Position numbers and translations under genes: made by a program. Of a stretch of DNA of 64,000 nt, positions 43,027 to 52,928 are shown piece after piece. The DNA is from Sphingomonas sp. Leaf17 (GTDB lineage: Bacteria > Pseudomonadota > Alphaproteobacteria > Sphingomonadales > Sphingomonadaceae). The notes under the pieces are model-generated. The model saw only the letters and a program-made list of their open reading frames with translations. It was not told the DNA's origin and did no database searches. The stretch is taken from the NCBI RefSeq assembly GCF_001421505.1, contig NZ_LMKL01000006.1, positions 62,001-126,000 of the forward strand, written 5' to 3'. Position 1 is the stretch's first letter. Each line of letters opens with the position of its first letter.

Positions 43027-43404
43027 ATGTACCGGAGACTGACCGCTGCGCTGCTCGCCCTGGTTTCCGGCATCGCCACCGCGCAGTTCGTGCCGTCCTC
43101 CCCCCCAAATGAGGGGCGTCCACCCGCCCCCTATCGCCCGGGCAGCGTGCCCCGCGCGCCGGACGTCGGACGCGATCTTGCCGATATCCGCGCGCGGATC
43201 GACGACGGGCGCGACGCGGGCACGCTTTCCCGACGCGACGCCCGGTCGTACCGGCGTGACGTGCACCAGGTCGAAAGGCTGGCCGACCGCTATGGCCGGG
43301 ATGGCCTGTCCACGTCGGAACGCGCCGAACTCGACACCCGCGCGACCGTGTTGCGCGATCAGGTGAACGTGCAGCGCCTGCGTGGCAGCGGACGGATGCG
43401 GTGA
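43027..43404 (+). CDS. Small secreted charged helical protein
   Basis: A 125-residue exported protein. A signal peptide (YRRLTAALLALVSGIATAQ) is followed by a Pro-rich spacer and a strongly charged helical domain, DLADIRARIDDGRDAGTLSR through DLSTSERAELDTRATVLRDQ (second segment begins GLSTSERAEL). This looks like a soluble periplasmic helix bundle. I recognise no named family. It may be controlled by the two-component system at 9-11 kb through the site at 42949, an inference from motif similarity. Confidence 0.75.
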   Translation: MYRRLTAALLALVSGIATAQFVPSSPPNEGRPPAPYRPGSVPRAPDVGRDLADIRARIDDGRDAGTLSRRDARSYRRDVHQVERLADRYGRDGLSTSERAELDTRATVLRDQVNVQRLRGSGRMR

Positions 43405-43496
43405 TTTAGCCGGATCATCCCGCGTCCGGTCAGCGCCCGCATCGCCTGCAAGACATTCGGAACAGGCGCTATTACGACATTCGGTTTCAATAGGAA
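43405..43496. other. Intergenic segment between convergent genes
   Basis: About 90 bases without coding signal. GACATTCGG occurs twice (about 43451 and 43474), and GGTTTC-N5-GAAACC forms a small hairpin around 43480-43497. Confidence 0.4.
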
Positions 43497-43545
43497 ACCA
43501 AATATCCCCCCCCCCGTGCCGGTGTAACCTTTGGCACTTTCCGCG
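43497..43545 (-). repeat. G-run 3' motif, copy 1 (after ccmB)
   Basis: On the reverse strand, directly after the ccmB stop codon, the sequence reads GGAAAGTGCCAAAGGTTACA, then CCGGCAC, then ten G. A close relative follows the phospholipase D gene at 63337-63371. Confidence 0.65.
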
Positions 43546-44190
43546 CTAGTCCATCCCCGCCCGCATCGCCGCCGCCGCCACGAACGGGGTGCCGGCGACC
43601 AGCAGCAGGGTGACCGCGCCGAGCAGCTTGAGCGCCCCTGCCCCCCCCTCGATCGACCCGGCCCCGAAGATCAGCAGCGGCACCGCCAGCGGCAACATCA
43701 GCAACCCCGCGATCGCGCCCGCACCGCGCAACCCCGCGACCAGCGCCGCCGTCGCCACCGCCAGCGCGGCCAGCCCCGGCGTACCGATCAGCAACCCCAA
43801 CTCGACCGCCGCCAGCGTCCGGCTCGACAGTCCGAGCAGGCCGCCCGCGACCACCGCCGCCGCCATCAGCGGCGGCGCGAACGCGATCCAGTGCGCGACC
43901 ATCTTTCCCGCCGCGACCAGCGTCAGCGACACGCCGCGTACCGCCAGCTGGTCGATCACCCCCGCCTCTAGGTCCGGCGCGACCAGCCGCTCGACCGGCA
44001 GCAGCGCGGCGAGCAGCGCGGCGGCCCAGATCACCCCGCCACCGACCCGCGCCAGCACGCCCGCATCCGGCCCGATCGCAAAGGGAAACAGCGTGGCGAC
44101 CAGCAGGAAGAAGGCGACCGGCCACACCACCCCGCCACCGGCATAGGCGCGGCGAGCGTCGCGGATCACCAGCGCCGCAACGATGCTCAT
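43546..44190 (-). CDS. ccmB: Heme exporter subunit CcmB
   Basis: Membrane subunit of the CcmABCD complex that releases holo-CcmE for cytochrome c maturation in the periplasm. The 214-residue protein has six helices (for example GVVWPVAFFLLVATLFPFAI and LGLLIGTPGLAALAVATAAL), the early FPFAIGPD motif, and DLEAGVIDQLAVRGVSLTLV typical of CcmB. It overlaps ccmA by four bases. ccmC and later maturation genes are not in the window. Confidence 0.93.
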   Translation of the reverse strand: MSIVAALVIRDARRAYAGGGVVWPVAFFLLVATLFPFAIGPDAGVLARVGGGVIWAAALLAALLPVERLVAPDLEAGVIDQLAVRGVSLTLVAAGKMVAHWIAFAPPLMAAAVVAGGLLGLSSRTLAAVELGLLIGTPGLAALAVATAALVAGLRGAGAIAGLLMLPLAVPLLIFGAGSIEGGAGALKLLGAVTLLLVAGTPFVAAAAMRAGMD

Positions 44191-44747
44191 GCCAGCGCCA
44201 CCCGTACCGCGCCGGGCAATGCGACCGACGTATGCGTCGCGACCAGCGCGATACCACCGCCGGCCCGGTGATCGGAGACCAGCGCCTCCAGCATCGCAAC
44301 GGCATCGCTGTCCAGCCCGTTGGCCGGCTCGTCCAGCAACCACACGCCCGCGCCACTGCCGAGCACCCGCGCCAGCCCCGCGCGCCGCCGCTGGCCGGTC
44401 GACAGCAGCCGCACCGGTACCGCCGCCAGATCGGCCAACCCAAGCGGTTCCAGCACCGCCGCGCCCCCGTCCAGCCCCGCCCAGAAACCCAGCGCATCGC
44501 CCAGCCGCCGTTCCGGGTCCAGCGCGTGCGCCTCCCCCAGCAGGGCGATACCGCCGCACCGCGTGACCCTGCCCTGGGTCGGTGCGAGCAGTCCGGCGGC
44601 GATCCGCACCAGGCTCGACTTGCCGACGCCGTTCGGGCCGGTCACCAGCGCCGCGTCGCCGGGTTGCAGCGCGAACGACAGCTCCTCGAACAGCATCCGC
44701 CCGCCGCGCAGGCACGCGACCCGGTCGAACGCCAGTCCTGCGGTCAC
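44187..44747 (-). CDS. ccmA: Heme exporter ATP-binding protein CcmA
   Basis: ATPase partner of CcmB, 186 residues, slightly short for the family. Walker A is [13 protein letters not shown], the signature motif [15 protein letters not shown] replaces the common LSGGQ, and Walker B is [12 protein letters not shown]. The start is GTG at 44747, which overlaps the TGA of the upstream zincin gene (GTGA), with AGGA nine bases ahead. Together ccmA and ccmB are translated as a coupled pair. Confidence 0.93.
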   Translation of the reverse strand: MTAGLAFDRVACLRGGRMLFEELSFALQPGDAALVTGPNGVGKSSLVRIAAGLLAPTQGRVTRCGGIALLGEAHALDPERRLGDALGFWAGLDGGAAVLEPLGLADLAAVPVRLLSTGQRRRAGLARVLGSGAGVWLLDEPANGLDSDAVAMLEALVSDHRAGGGIALVATHTSVALPGAVRVALA

Positions 44748-45175
44748 GCGACCGCGTCCTCCAGCGCATGCATGTCGTCGTCGCTCAGGCCGAAATGATG
44801 GCCGATCTCGTGCACCGTCACATGCGCGACCAGATCGTCGAGCCGCACGCCGGTTTCGATCCATTCCTCCAGGATCGCCCGGCGATACAGATGGATCCGG
44901 TCCGGCATCGTCGCTGTATCCATCGACGATTTCTCGCCGACCGGTCGCCCGTGATACAGGCCGGTCAGGTCGAGCGGATGCTCCAGTCCGACCGCGGCCA
45001 GCGTCTCGTCGTCGGCAAACTCCTCGACCAGCAGCAGCACGTCGCCCAGGTGCGCGGCAAACGCCGCCGGCAATCTGGCGATCGTCGCGCGCGCGACCCC
45101 CTCGATCCAGTCGGCATCGGGTGCCGTACCGAAGGTCGCCTCCCGCCCGGGGCCGATTGTCTCTTGCCGCTCCAT
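44744..45175 (-). CDS. Minimal zincin-type metallopeptidase family protein
   Basis: A 143-residue protein of the small zincin family (zincin_1, PF06262). The zinc site is [15 protein letters not shown], an HExxH with Glu123 as base, at about residues 122-136. [14 protein letters not shown] and [15 protein letters not shown] are other conserved parts. Members are found beside ccmA in sphingomonads and their substrates are unknown. Start ATG 45175 is preferred; ATG 45187 (MAVAMERQ) is also in frame. It overlaps ccmA by four bases. Confidence 0.85.
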   Translation of the reverse strand: MERQETIGPGREATFGTAPDADWIEGVARATIARLPAAFAAHLGDVLLLVEEFADDETLAAVGLEHPLDLTGLYHGRPVGEKSSMDTATMPDRIHLYRRAILEEWIETGVRLDDLVAHVTVHEIGHHFGLSDDDMHALEDAVA

Positions 45176-45238
45176 CGCGACCGCCATACCCCTCCCGGTC
45201 CTGAACCGGCAAGAAACTACGACGATGGGAGCAAGGCC

Positions 45239-45532
45239 ATGATCGAGGCGCTGAACGAGACCGAACGGGCCGAGGCGCTCGATGGCCTGCCCGACTGGGA
45301 TTATGACGACGGCCGCGACGCGATCACCCGCTCGATCGTGTTCGAGGATTTCGCCGAGGCGTTCGGTTTCATGACGCAGGTCGCGCTGATCGCCGAAAAG
45401 GCGGATCATCACCCTGAATGGAAGAACGTCTGGAACCGGGTCGAAATCCTGCTGACCACCCACGATGCCGGCGGCCTGTCACCGCGCGACATCGAACTGG
45501 CCGAACGCATAGACGCCATTCTGGGGGACTGA
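45239..45532 (+). CDS. phhB: 4a-hydroxytetrahydrobiopterin dehydratase
   Basis: Recycles the pterin carbinolamine formed by phenylalanine hydroxylase (PCD/DCoH family). The 97-residue protein has the catalytic signature [18 protein letters not shown] (His pair at about 57-58) and the late [13 protein letters not shown]. Because no aromatic hydroxylase gene is nearby, an alternative role in molybdopterin or folate side reactions cannot be excluded. It overlaps the next gene by one base. Confidence 0.95.
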   Translation: MIEALNETERAEALDGLPDWDYDDGRDAITRSIVFEDFAEAFGFMTQVALIAEKADHHPEWKNVWNRVEILLTTHDAGGLSPRDIELAERIDAILGD

Positions 45533-46890
45533 TGCGGGCCATGCTCACGGCGACACGGGCGATCCCGATGCTGGTGGCGGGTGCGCTGGCCGCATCGCCG
45601 GTGGTGGCGCGCGACTGGGTGCCGACCGCCTCGGCCGGCGCGCGGATCGACGGCGTGTGGCGGTCGCGCGGCTATGGCCATATCCTGACGATCGCGCGCG
45701 GCGTACCGCGCGTGTACCATGTCGCCGGCACCCAGTGTTACCGCGACCCGTCGCCCGACGCGGGCAAGGATGAAAGCTACAGGCTGGTCTCGGTCACGAA
45801 CCGCGACCGCATCGCCTTCACCGTCGCGCCGGGCACGACGGACTATGCGTTCGACCGGATCGGCGCGCTGCCCGCCGCCTGCGCCACGCCGCGCGACTGG
45901 AGCCGGCAGGCGATCGCCGACGTCGTCGCCGCGACCTTCGCCGACCTGTATCCCGGCTTCGGTCCCCGCGGGCGGACCGTGCCGGAATTGACGGCGGCCC
46001 TGACCGATGCCGGCAAATCCCCGACCGATGCGGCGCTGTACGCGCGCCTCACTACCGCGCTGGGCCGGCTGGACGACGCGCATGTCGGGCTGGAGGCGTC
46101 GATCGACGGCGAGGACCGCAGTTTCGAGGGCGGCGAGGCCCCGACGATCCTGGCCGCCCGCGCCGATCCCCGGCTGGGCGACGATCCCGCCATGCGCGAG
46201 AAGCGCTGGTCGACCGCCTATCGGCAGGGCATTCTCGACCTGCTCGGCGACAGCGCGCAGACCGTTGCCAACCGGCGCATCCTGTGGGGCCGGATCGGGC
46301 GGATCGGCTATATCAACATCGTCGCGATGGGCGCCTTCGACCCGGACGCAGGCCCGGACGATACGACGGCGCTCGATACCGCCCTCGACGGCGCGATCGC
46401 CGCGTTCCGGGACCTGCCCGGCGTGATCGTCGACGTGACCAACAACCGGGGCGGCTATGACAGCATCAGCCTGCACATTGCCGGCCGGTTCGCAGATCGC
46501 ACGCGGCCGGCCTTTATCAAACGACCGGCAGGGGTAGCCGGGGCCGACCAGCGGTTCGCCGTCACCCCCTCGCCCCGCCCGCGCTACACCGGGCCGGTCG
46601 CGCTGCTGACCAGCGACATTACCGTCAGTGCCGGCGAGACCTTCACGCTGGCGATGCGCGCCCTGCCCACTGTGCGGCACATGGGTGCGACCACGCGCGG
46701 CGCCCTGTCCGATCAACTGGCCAAGCCACTGCCCAACGGCTGGACGCTGACGCTGCCGGCCGAACGCTACCGCGACCCCGCCGGCCAATCGCAGGAGGGT
46801 ATCGGCATCACCCCCGCCGAACCGATCCCCGCCTTTGCGCCCGACCACACAGCGATGATCGTGGAGGCCGCCCGCCGCCTGAACCAGTGA
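45532..46890 (+). CDS. S41 family (C-terminal processing-like) peptidase
   Basis: A 452-residue exported protein with a signal peptide to about ASPVVA. The C-terminal half has the tail-specific protease fold: IGRIGYINIVAMGAF, GVIVDVTNNRGGYDSISL, and the catalytic serine in DITVSAGETFTLAMRALP (about residue 366), with GITPAEPIPAF at the end. No PDZ domain is apparent, unlike CtpA; the N-terminal third (DGVWRSRGYGHILTIARG) may bind substrate. Likely a periplasmic peptidase of unknown target. Starts within the phhB stop. Confidence 0.87.
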   Translation: MRAMLTATRAIPMLVAGALAASPVVARDWVPTASAGARIDGVWRSRGYGHILTIARGVPRVYHVAGTQCYRDPSPDAGKDESYRLVSVTNRDRIAFTVAPGTTDYAFDRIGALPAACATPRDWSRQAIADVVAATFADLYPGFGPRGRTVPELTAALTDAGKSPTDAALYARLTTALGRLDDAHVGLEASIDGEDRSFEGGEAPTILAARADPRLGDDPAMREKRWSTAYRQGILDLLGDSAQTVANRRILWGRIGRIGYINIVAMGAFDPDAGPDDTTALDTALDGAIAAFRDLPGVIVDVTNNRGGYDSISLHIAGRFADRTRPAFIKRPAGVAGADQRFAVTPSPRPRYTGPVALLTSDITVSAGETFTLAMRALPTVRHMGATTRGALSDQLAKPLPNGWTLTLPAERYRDPAGQSQEGIGITPAEPIPAFAPDHTAMIVEAARRLNQ

Positions 46891-46894
46891 CGTT

Positions 46895-47698
46895 CTACCG
46901 CCGCCGCGCCTTCATCTGCCGGCGCAGCTTGCCCGGCAGCCAGCGCGCGGCGAAGGTCAGCCGTTTGGCGGTCGGCCCGACCGGTGTGTGCAGCCGGTCG
47001 CCGTGTACCGCGTCCCACGCCGCTTCCGCCACCCGCTCGACGGGCGTGAACTCGAAGCCGCCGGCGACCACCCCGTCGCGCGCGGTGCGGTTCGATCCCG
47101 AGACGTTGACCCGCAGCAACGGCGTGTCGATGAAGCCCGGCATCAGCGACGCGACCTTGATCCCGTCCGCCGTCCATTCACCGTCCAGCGCCTCGGTCAG
47201 TCCGCGTACCGCAAACTTGGTCGCCGAGTACACCGACAGGCCCGGTGACCCCCAGATTGCCGACGCCGACGCGACGTTGAGCAGGACCGACCCGGGCGTC
47301 GCCTTCAGGAACGCGTGGCCAGCACGCGCGCCGTTGACGACGCCGGTAAAGTTGATCGCGATCACCCGGTCGATATCGGACTCGCTCATGCTGGCCAGCG
47401 CGCCGCCGGTCGCGATCCCGGCATTGTTGACCAGCACGTCGAGCCGCCCGGCCTTCTGCACGAAATCACCAAGCACCCGCGCCCATGCCGGCCGGTCGCA
47501 CACGTCGAGAACCCAGGTCATCGCTCCGCCGGGCAGCAGCGCCGCCGTTTCGGCCATTCCGCGCGCGTCGACATCGCCCAGCCCGACCTGCCAGTCGCGC
47601 CCCGCGAACAGGATCGCGATCGCGCGGCCGATGCCCGATCCGCCACCGGTAATGAAGATCGCACGGCGTTCGCCCACAGGCACCTCTCCCATCGTCAT
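46895..47698 (-). CDS. Short-chain dehydrogenase/reductase
   Basis: A 267-residue NAD(P)-dependent oxidoreductase of the classical SDR type. The cofactor motif is TGGGSGIGRAIA, NNAG appears in VLVNNAGIATGG, and the catalytic Tyr-Lys pair is YSATK with Ser in NVASASAIWG. An Asp after beta-2 (LGDVDARG) suggests NAD preference. Substrate unknown. The start at 47698 has GAGG upstream. Divergent from the ABC transporter with a perfect palindrome between; convergent with the peptidase gene, 4 bp apart. Confidence 0.9.
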   Translation of the reverse strand: MTMGEVPVGERRAIFITGGGSGIGRAIAILFAGRDWQVGLGDVDARGMAETAALLPGGAMTWVLDVCDRPAWARVLGDFVQKAGRLDVLVNNAGIATGGALASMSESDIDRVIAINFTGVVNGARAGHAFLKATPGSVLLNVASASAIWGSPGLSVYSATKFAVRGLTEALDGEWTADGIKVASLMPGFIDTPLLRVNVSGSNRTARDGVVAGGFEFTPVERVAEAAWDAVHGDRLHTPVGPTAKRLTFAARWLPGKLRRQMKARRR

Positions 47699-47708
47699 TT
47701 TTCCTCGT

Positions 47709-47724
47709 TTGACGTTTGCGTCAA
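47709..47724. promoter_or_regulatory. Palindromic operator candidate TTGACG-N4-CGTCAA
   Basis: Perfect 6-bp inverted repeat with a 4-base centre, in the 47-bp space between the divergent SDR and ABC genes. It resembles the TTGACGT-type palindromes bound by MerR/TetR regulators of acyl-CoA catabolism (LiuR, PsrA-like). Which regulator acts is not known. Confidence 0.45.
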
Positions 47725-47745
47725 CGTCCCGCATCACCGGCCACA

Positions 47746-48510
47746 ATGCCAGCACAATCGCCCGCCCTGACGTTCGAGCATGTCTCGAAACGCTTCGCCG
47801 ACGGGACGGTCGCGGTCGACGCCGTTGACCGGACCATCGCCGCCGGCAGCTTCGTCGCGCTCGTCGGCGGGTCGGGATCGGGCAAGTCGACCCTGCTGAA
47901 GATGGTCAACCGGCTGATCGAGCCAAGCGATGGCCGGGTGCTGATCGACGGCGCGGACATCACCGCCGGCCCCGCGCCGCTGCTGCGCCGGCGGATAGGC
48001 TATGTATTCCAGAACACCGGCCTGTTCCCGCACATGACGGTCGCGCAGAACATTGCCATCGGCCTGCGTATCGCCGGACGTGCGGCAGGCGCGCGTGTCG
48101 GCGACCTGCTCGACCTTGTCGATCTGCCGCGCTCGCTGGCCGACCGGATGCCCGACGCGCTGTCGGGTGGCCAGCGCCAGCGGGTCGGCGTCGCGCGCGC
48201 ATTGGCGACCGAACCGAAACTGCTGCTGATGGACGAGGCGTTCGGCGCGCTCGATCCGGTCACGCGCGATGCGCTTGGCACCGCGATCCGCGCTTTGCAC
48301 GACCGGCTTGGCCTGACCAGCATCCTGGTCACGCATGACATGGCGGAGGCGTTGCTGCTGGCCGACCGGGTGCTGGTGATGGCCGCCGGGCGGATCGTCG
48401 CCGACGCGACCCCGGCCGAATTGCTCGCCGGCAAGGGCGGGCGCGAGGCGCAGGCGCTGGTCGCGGTGCCGCGCGATCAGGCCGAGCGGTTGCGGAGGCT
48501 CGCGTCGTGA
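47746..48510 (+). CDS. Osmoprotectant ABC transporter ATP-binding protein (OsmV/ProV type)
   Basis: A 254-residue ATPase energising uptake of a quaternary amine such as glycine betaine or choline, judged from its partner. Walker A VGGSGSGKSTLLKMVN, Q-loop YVFQNTGLFPHMTV, signature LSGGQRQRVGVARAL and Walker B LLMDEAFGALDP are intact, and LVTHDMAEAL carries the switch histidine. It lacks the CBS regulatory domains found in OpuAA/ProV. It overlaps the permease gene by four bases (GTGA). Confidence 0.92.
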   Translation: MPAQSPALTFEHVSKRFADGTVAVDAVDRTIAAGSFVALVGGSGSGKSTLLKMVNRLIEPSDGRVLIDGADITAGPAPLLRRRIGYVFQNTGLFPHMTVAQNIAIGLRIAGRAAGARVGDLLDLVDLPRSLADRMPDALSGGQRQRVGVARALATEPKLLLMDEAFGALDPVTRDALGTAIRALHDRLGLTSILVTHDMAEALLLADRVLVMAAGRIVADATPAELLAGKGGREAQALVAVPRDQAERLRRLAS

Positions 48511-50045
48511 GCGCGTTCTGGGAGGCAATGGGCCGGGTGCCGCCGCTGCTCGCGCAGCATGTCCTGCTCAGCTTTACCGCCCTTGCGATCGGCATCGTCA
48601 TCAGCCTGCCGCTTGGCGTGTGGTCCGCGCGCAACCGCACCGTCGGGCGGATCGCCTTGGGCTTCGCCAGCCTCGTCCAGACGATCCCGAGCCTTGCGCT
48701 GCTCGCGCTGTTCTATCCGGTACTGCTCAGCCTGTCGGCGCTGGTCGGCGGCGGCATTCCCGCGCTTGGCTTCCTGCCCTCGCTGATCGCCCTGACGCTC
48801 TATGCGCTGCTGCCGATCCTGCGCAACGGCGTCGCCGGGCTGGACGGCATCGACCCGGCGGTGATCGAGGCGGCGGACGGTGTCGGCATGACGCCCGCGC
48901 AGAAACTGCGGCTGGTCGAGGCCCCGCTAGTCGCGCCGGTCCTGATTGCCGGCATCCGCACCGCGGCGGTCTGGACGATCGGCGCGGCGACTTTGTCGAC
49001 CACGGTCGGCCAGCCGAGCCTTGGCGACCTGATCTTTGCCGGCTTGCAGACGCAGAACTGGGCGCTGGTGCTGGCCGGCTGCGCGTCGGCGGCGGCGCTG
49101 GCGATTCTGGTCGACCTGCTGATCGGCGGGATCGAGACGGGGCTGAAACGTCGCCGCCGCTGGCTGGTCATCGCGGCGGCGGCGGTGCTGGCGATCGGCA
49201 TGGCGGCGGCGACCGCGCCGCTCTGGCCGCGCGGCGGCGATGAGCGAACCGTCGTGGTGGGCGCGAAGAACTTTGCCGAGCAATATATCCTCGCAAGGCT
49301 GATCGGCGACCGGCTGGAACGCGCCGGTTACCGCGTCGAGTATCGCGACGGGCTGGGGTCGGCGGTGATCTTCGGCGCGGTCGCCGGCGGCGACGTCGAC
49401 GTCTATGTCGATTATGCCGGCACGATCTGGACCAACGCAATGAAGCGCGGCGAGGCGCCCGCGCGGCTGGCGATGGTCGCGGCGATCGGTGACTGGGCGC
49501 GCGAGAAGCACGGGGTCGGGCTGGTCGGTGCGCTGGGGTTCGAGAACGCCTATGCCTTTGCGATGCGCGGGCGGGATGCCGCACAGGCAGGCGTGAAGAC
49601 GCTCGACGATCTGGTCCGGGTCGCGCCGCGCCTGACATTGGGCAGCGACCTGGAATTTCTGGAGCGACCGGAATGGGCCGCGGTCAAGCGCGCCTATCCG
49701 CTGCGGTTCAAGGCGACGACGCCGTACAGCCCGACCTTCATGTATCAGGCGCTGGCCAGCGGACGCGTCGACGTCATCTCCGCCTTTTCGTCGGACGGGC
49801 GGATCGCGGCGGAGAAACTGACGGTGCTGGCCGATCCGCGCCGCGCGATCCCCGGATATGACGCGATCCTGCTGGTCGCGCCGGATCGCGCGAAGGATGC
49901 GCGGTTCCTCGCTGCATTGAAACCGCTGGTCGGCCGCGTGCCGGTCGATGCGATGCGCGCGGCCAATTATCAGGTCGATCGCGAGGCCGACAAGGCGACC
50001 CCGCAAGCGGCGGCGGCGTGGCTGGCCAAGCGAATCGGGTTGTAG
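48507..50045 (+). CDS. Osmoprotectant ABC permease fused to substrate-binding domain
   Basis: A 512-residue fusion. Residues 1-215 form a ProW/OsmW-type permease with about six helices and the EAA loop VIEAADGVGMTPAQKLRLVE. After a further helix (LVIAAAAVLAIGMAAATAPL), residues about 240-512 are an OpuAC-type binding protein (VVVGAKNFAEQYILARLIGD; DVDVYVDYAGTIWTNAMKRG) displayed in the periplasm. Similar fusions exist in OpuC/OsmX-like systems. With the ATPase it makes a complete two-gene uptake system. GTG start. Confidence 0.93.
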   Translation: MSAFWEAMGRVPPLLAQHVLLSFTALAIGIVISLPLGVWSARNRTVGRIALGFASLVQTIPSLALLALFYPVLLSLSALVGGGIPALGFLPSLIALTLYALLPILRNGVAGLDGIDPAVIEAADGVGMTPAQKLRLVEAPLVAPVLIAGIRTAAVWTIGAATLSTTVGQPSLGDLIFAGLQTQNWALVLAGCASAAALAILVDLLIGGIETGLKRRRRWLVIAAAAVLAIGMAAATAPLWPRGGDERTVVVGAKNFAEQYILARLIGDRLERAGYRVEYRDGLGSAVIFGAVAGGDVDVYVDYAGTIWTNAMKRGEAPARLAMVAAIGDWAREKHGVGLVGALGFENAYAFAMRGRDAAQAGVKTLDDLVRVAPRLTLGSDLEFLERPEWAAVKRAYPLRFKATTPYSPTFMYQALASGRVDVISAFSSDGRIAAEKLTVLADPRRAIPGYDAILLVAPDRAKDARFLAALKPLVGRVPVDAMRAANYQVDREADKATPQAAAAWLAKRIGL

Positions 50046-50070
50046 GCCTGACCGTCTCGCCGCTCTGCTC

Positions 50071-50148
50071 CGTCATTGCGAGCGCAAACGAGGCAATCCA
50101 GGGGCCAAACAGGACGCGCTGGATTGCTTCGCTACGCTCGCAATGACG
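50071..50148. repeat. REP element, CGTCATTGCGAGCG family
   Basis: Near-perfect 29-base arms at 50071-50100 and 50120-50148, CGTCATTGCGAGCG at one end and CGCTCGCAATGACG at the other. This is a common dispersed palindrome in alphaproteobacterial genomes, here between convergent genes. Confidence 0.8.
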
Positions 50149-50153
50149 GCGGA

Positions 50154-52928
50154 TTAAAAGAACAGTTTCCGAACCGAAATCCGTACCGTCCGGCCCAGCG
50201 CATCGAGATAGGCCGGCTGATAGCTGATCGGTACGGCACCCGTCCCGTCCGTCACCCGCTGGCGCGTGTTGAACAGATTGTCGACCGAGGCGGTGACCCG
50301 CATCCCGCGCAACCACGGCGCCTTGCGGACCAGGTCGATCCGTCCGCCGAAATCGGCGAACAGCCGCAGGTTGGCGGTGGCGAGGCTGCCGAAGTTCAGC
50401 GTCTCCGGGGCCGCCGCCGTTCCACCATTCACGGTCGTCCCGCTCTGGTAATTCGCCGACAGCCGCGCGCCGAGGCCGTTGTTGAAATAGCCCGCCTGCG
50501 CCTCCAGCTCGTGCCGCGCCTGACCACCATTCGCCCCGATCGCATCACCGTTCAGCAGGTCGAGCTTCTGCCCGCCCGACAACACCGTCACCGAATCGGT
50601 GAAGTGATAGGTATGGTACAGCGCGAATTGCAGCCGCCCACCGGCAGGGCCGCCGCGCCCGCCGCCGCCGCCAAAGCCGCCCCGTCCGCCGCCACCGGGA
50701 CCACCCGGCCCGCCGGCCCCGGCTCCCGCCCCGTCGCCACGCCGGCCGGCACCACCGCCCGGCCGATCGCCGCCACCGGGGGGACGCAGTCCGGCGAACG
50801 GGTTCGGCCCGGTGCCGGCGCGAAACGCCTCCAGATCGCGCTGGATCTTCGACTTTAGCGGCATCGAGAAGTTGATGCCGGTGCGCAGCTCGGACCGGTC
50901 GGTCCGGTCGTAATTGATCGGGCGCAGGTCGATCCGTTGCAGGTTGCCCGCCGCATCGCGGGTGAACCGGTCGGGGAACGCCGCCTCGATCGCCGCCGTC
51001 GCGGTCGGGAAACCGGCGATCGGGTCGCGCACGGTCGCCGTGACGTAATTGGCGGTGATCGTCAGATCCTTGTCCTTCAACGGCTTGAAGGTCGCGCCCA
51101 GTTTCGTCACGCGCTGGTTGTTGGCGATCAGGTTCGGGTTGCCGCCGCTGATCGTCGAGACGGTGGCGGTCGTTCCCTGCACATAGTCGAACACGCGGAC
51201 GTTCAGGTTGGTGACGACCGGGTTGCCCAGCTGCTGCGCGCTCGGCGCATCCTCCGAATGGGTGGTCGAGGCGATCAGCCGGAACCCGCTCAGCGGCTCC
51301 CAGTTCGCGCCATAGCCGACCGTCGTCAGCGTGCCGAAGTCCGAATAGTCCTCCACCGCGACGTTGCCGTTGACCGACAGGTCACCCAGGAACGGCAGCA
51401 CGCCCGACGACCGGTCCGCCACCGGCAGGTCGAGATTGACCTGGCCGTTGACGATGTCGCGCGCGACGTTCCCGCGCTGGGTCAGGCCGGCGCGGTCGGA
51501 GCGGCTGTCGAAGCTGCTGGTCGATGCGCCGACGCGGATGCTGGTCGACACATTGCCCGCTGGCAGCGCGAACAGCGTCCCGTTGACCAGCGCGTCCACC
51601 GCACCGATCGACGAGGTGGAATTGGCGCGGTTCGCCGGCAATCCGACGAGGCTGCCGGGGGCCGGTACCGCGAACGGATTGGCGGTCGGATCGCCCGCGT
51701 TCAGCCGCGACTGAAGATCGGTCAGGTCGATGCCGGTATCGGTGACGGTCTTGCTCTCGACCCGGTCGTAATTGCCGTTCAGCGACCATTGCCACTTGCC
51801 CAGCGTCCCGTTGAAGCTGGTGCCGAGATGCCCGGTCAGCCCCGACGTCCGCTGTTGCAGCGGCAGCAGCTGGTCGAACGCGCGGTCGACGACCACGGTA
51901 CTGGCGAACGGGTTGAACGGATTGCCCGCCGCCAGCGTCAGTGCACCCGTCGCCAGACCCTGCAACCCCCGGCTGCTCGTCGCCTCGCCGCGTGCGTTGA
52001 AGGTCGCGCCGATATTCCCGAAAATGTTGCGGGCATAGACGAGGTTGGTCGACAGCGACTGGGTTTCGTTCAGCAGCGTGCGGAACCGGCTGACGTCGCT
52101 GCTGTTAGCCTGCCCCGCCGTGCCGACGAAATTGGCAAAGGTCGGTGCGGTCACGCCGGCGGGCACCCCGGCGATCGTCACGGCGGAACCGGCGGCCGCG
52201 CTGAGCGCCGGGTCGATCGCGCCGCCGTTCACGCCGACGACGTTGCCGCCGATCGCGAACGGGCTGGCCTGGCCGACCACCCCGCGCTCGTTCTCGGTCA
52301 GCGCGGAGGATTGCTGGTAATCGACGTGCAGGTTGAACCGGCCGGTGCCGCGGATCGACAGCAGGTCGAGCTGCCCCTGCGGCGTGTTGCGCCCGCCCTC
52401 GGTCGCGAACCGGTCAACCAGTTCGACCGTGGTCGCGCGGAAACGGCGGCGCAGGACGAAGTTCACCACGCGCTGGTCGGCGCGGTAGCCATATTTCAGC
52501 GCGACTTCCTCGGGCAGGATGTCGACGCGCTGGATCGCCTCGGTCGGCAGGTCGCGGATTTCGGCGAAGCTGGAAATGCGCCGCCCGTTCAGCAGCACGA
52601 CCGGCGCGCCGCCGCTGCCACGCCCGCTGCCGGTCTGCGGCGCGAGTTCGGTCAGCAGGTCGGCGACCGAGCTGACGCCGTAGGAGCGGATATCGGCCGG
52701 GGTCAGTTGCAGTTCGGGCGGAATGTCGCCGACCACCGCGCCCGGCTGTCGCCGCGATCCGGTGACGACGATCTCGGGGCCTTCGTCTTCCTCCAGCTCC
52801 GACGGCGTCGCCTGGGGGGACGTGGTGGTAGGCGCTGGGGCGGCTGGCGTCGCCGTCTGCGCAAAGGCCGGTGCGGCACCAAGGGTCAGCACCAGACCGA
52901 GAGCGGTTTTACGCATGGGGACAGTCAT
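50154..52928 (-). CDS. TonB-dependent outer-membrane receptor with glycine-rich loop
   Basis: A 924-residue outer-membrane transporter. A signal peptide (to about PAFAQ) is followed by an Ala/Pro/Thr linker, a plug domain ([52 protein letters not shown]), and a beta-barrel ending in the C-terminal VRKLFF with terminal Phe. Between about residues 702 and 763 is a very glycine-rich insertion ([20 protein letters not shown]), probably a surface loop or a low-complexity hairpin. The substrate is unknown; it is not next to a uptake locus. ATG 52928 or 52916 are both possible starts. Confidence 0.9.
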   Translation of the reverse strand: MTVPMRKTALGLVLTLGAAPAFAQTATPAAPAPTTTSPQATPSELEEDEGPEIVVTGSRRQPGAVVGDIPPELQLTPADIRSYGVSSVADLLTELAPQTGSGRGSGGAPVVLLNGRRISSFAEIRDLPTEAIQRVDILPEEVALKYGYRADQRVVNFVLRRRFRATTVELVDRFATEGGRNTPQGQLDLLSIRGTGRFNLHVDYQQSSALTENERGVVGQASPFAIGGNVVGVNGGAIDPALSAAAGSAVTIAGVPAGVTAPTFANFVGTAGQANSSDVSRFRTLLNETQSLSTNLVYARNIFGNIGATFNARGEATSSRGLQGLATGALTLAAGNPFNPFASTVVVDRAFDQLLPLQQRTSGLTGHLGTSFNGTLGKWQWSLNGNYDRVESKTVTDTGIDLTDLQSRLNAGDPTANPFAVPAPGSLVGLPANRANSTSSIGAVDALVNGTLFALPAGNVSTSIRVGASTSSFDSRSDRAGLTQRGNVARDIVNGQVNLDLPVADRSSGVLPFLGDLSVNGNVAVEDYSDFGTLTTVGYGANWEPLSGFRLIASTTHSEDAPSAQQLGNPVVTNLNVRVFDYVQGTTATVSTISGGNPNLIANNQRVTKLGATFKPLKDKDLTITANYVTATVRDPIAGFPTATAAIEAAFPDRFTRDAAGNLQRIDLRPINYDRTDRSELRTGINFSMPLKSKIQRDLEAFRAGTGPNPFAGLRPPGGGDRPGGGAGRRGDGAGAGAGGPGGPGGGGRGGFGGGGGRGGPAGGRLQFALYHTYHFTDSVTVLSGGQKLDLLNGDAIGANGGQARHELEAQAGYFNNGLGARLSANYQSGTTVNGGTAAAPETLNFGSLATANLRLFADFGGRIDLVRKAPWLRGMRVTASVDNLFNTRQRVTDGTGAVPISYQPAYLDALGRTVRISVRKLFF

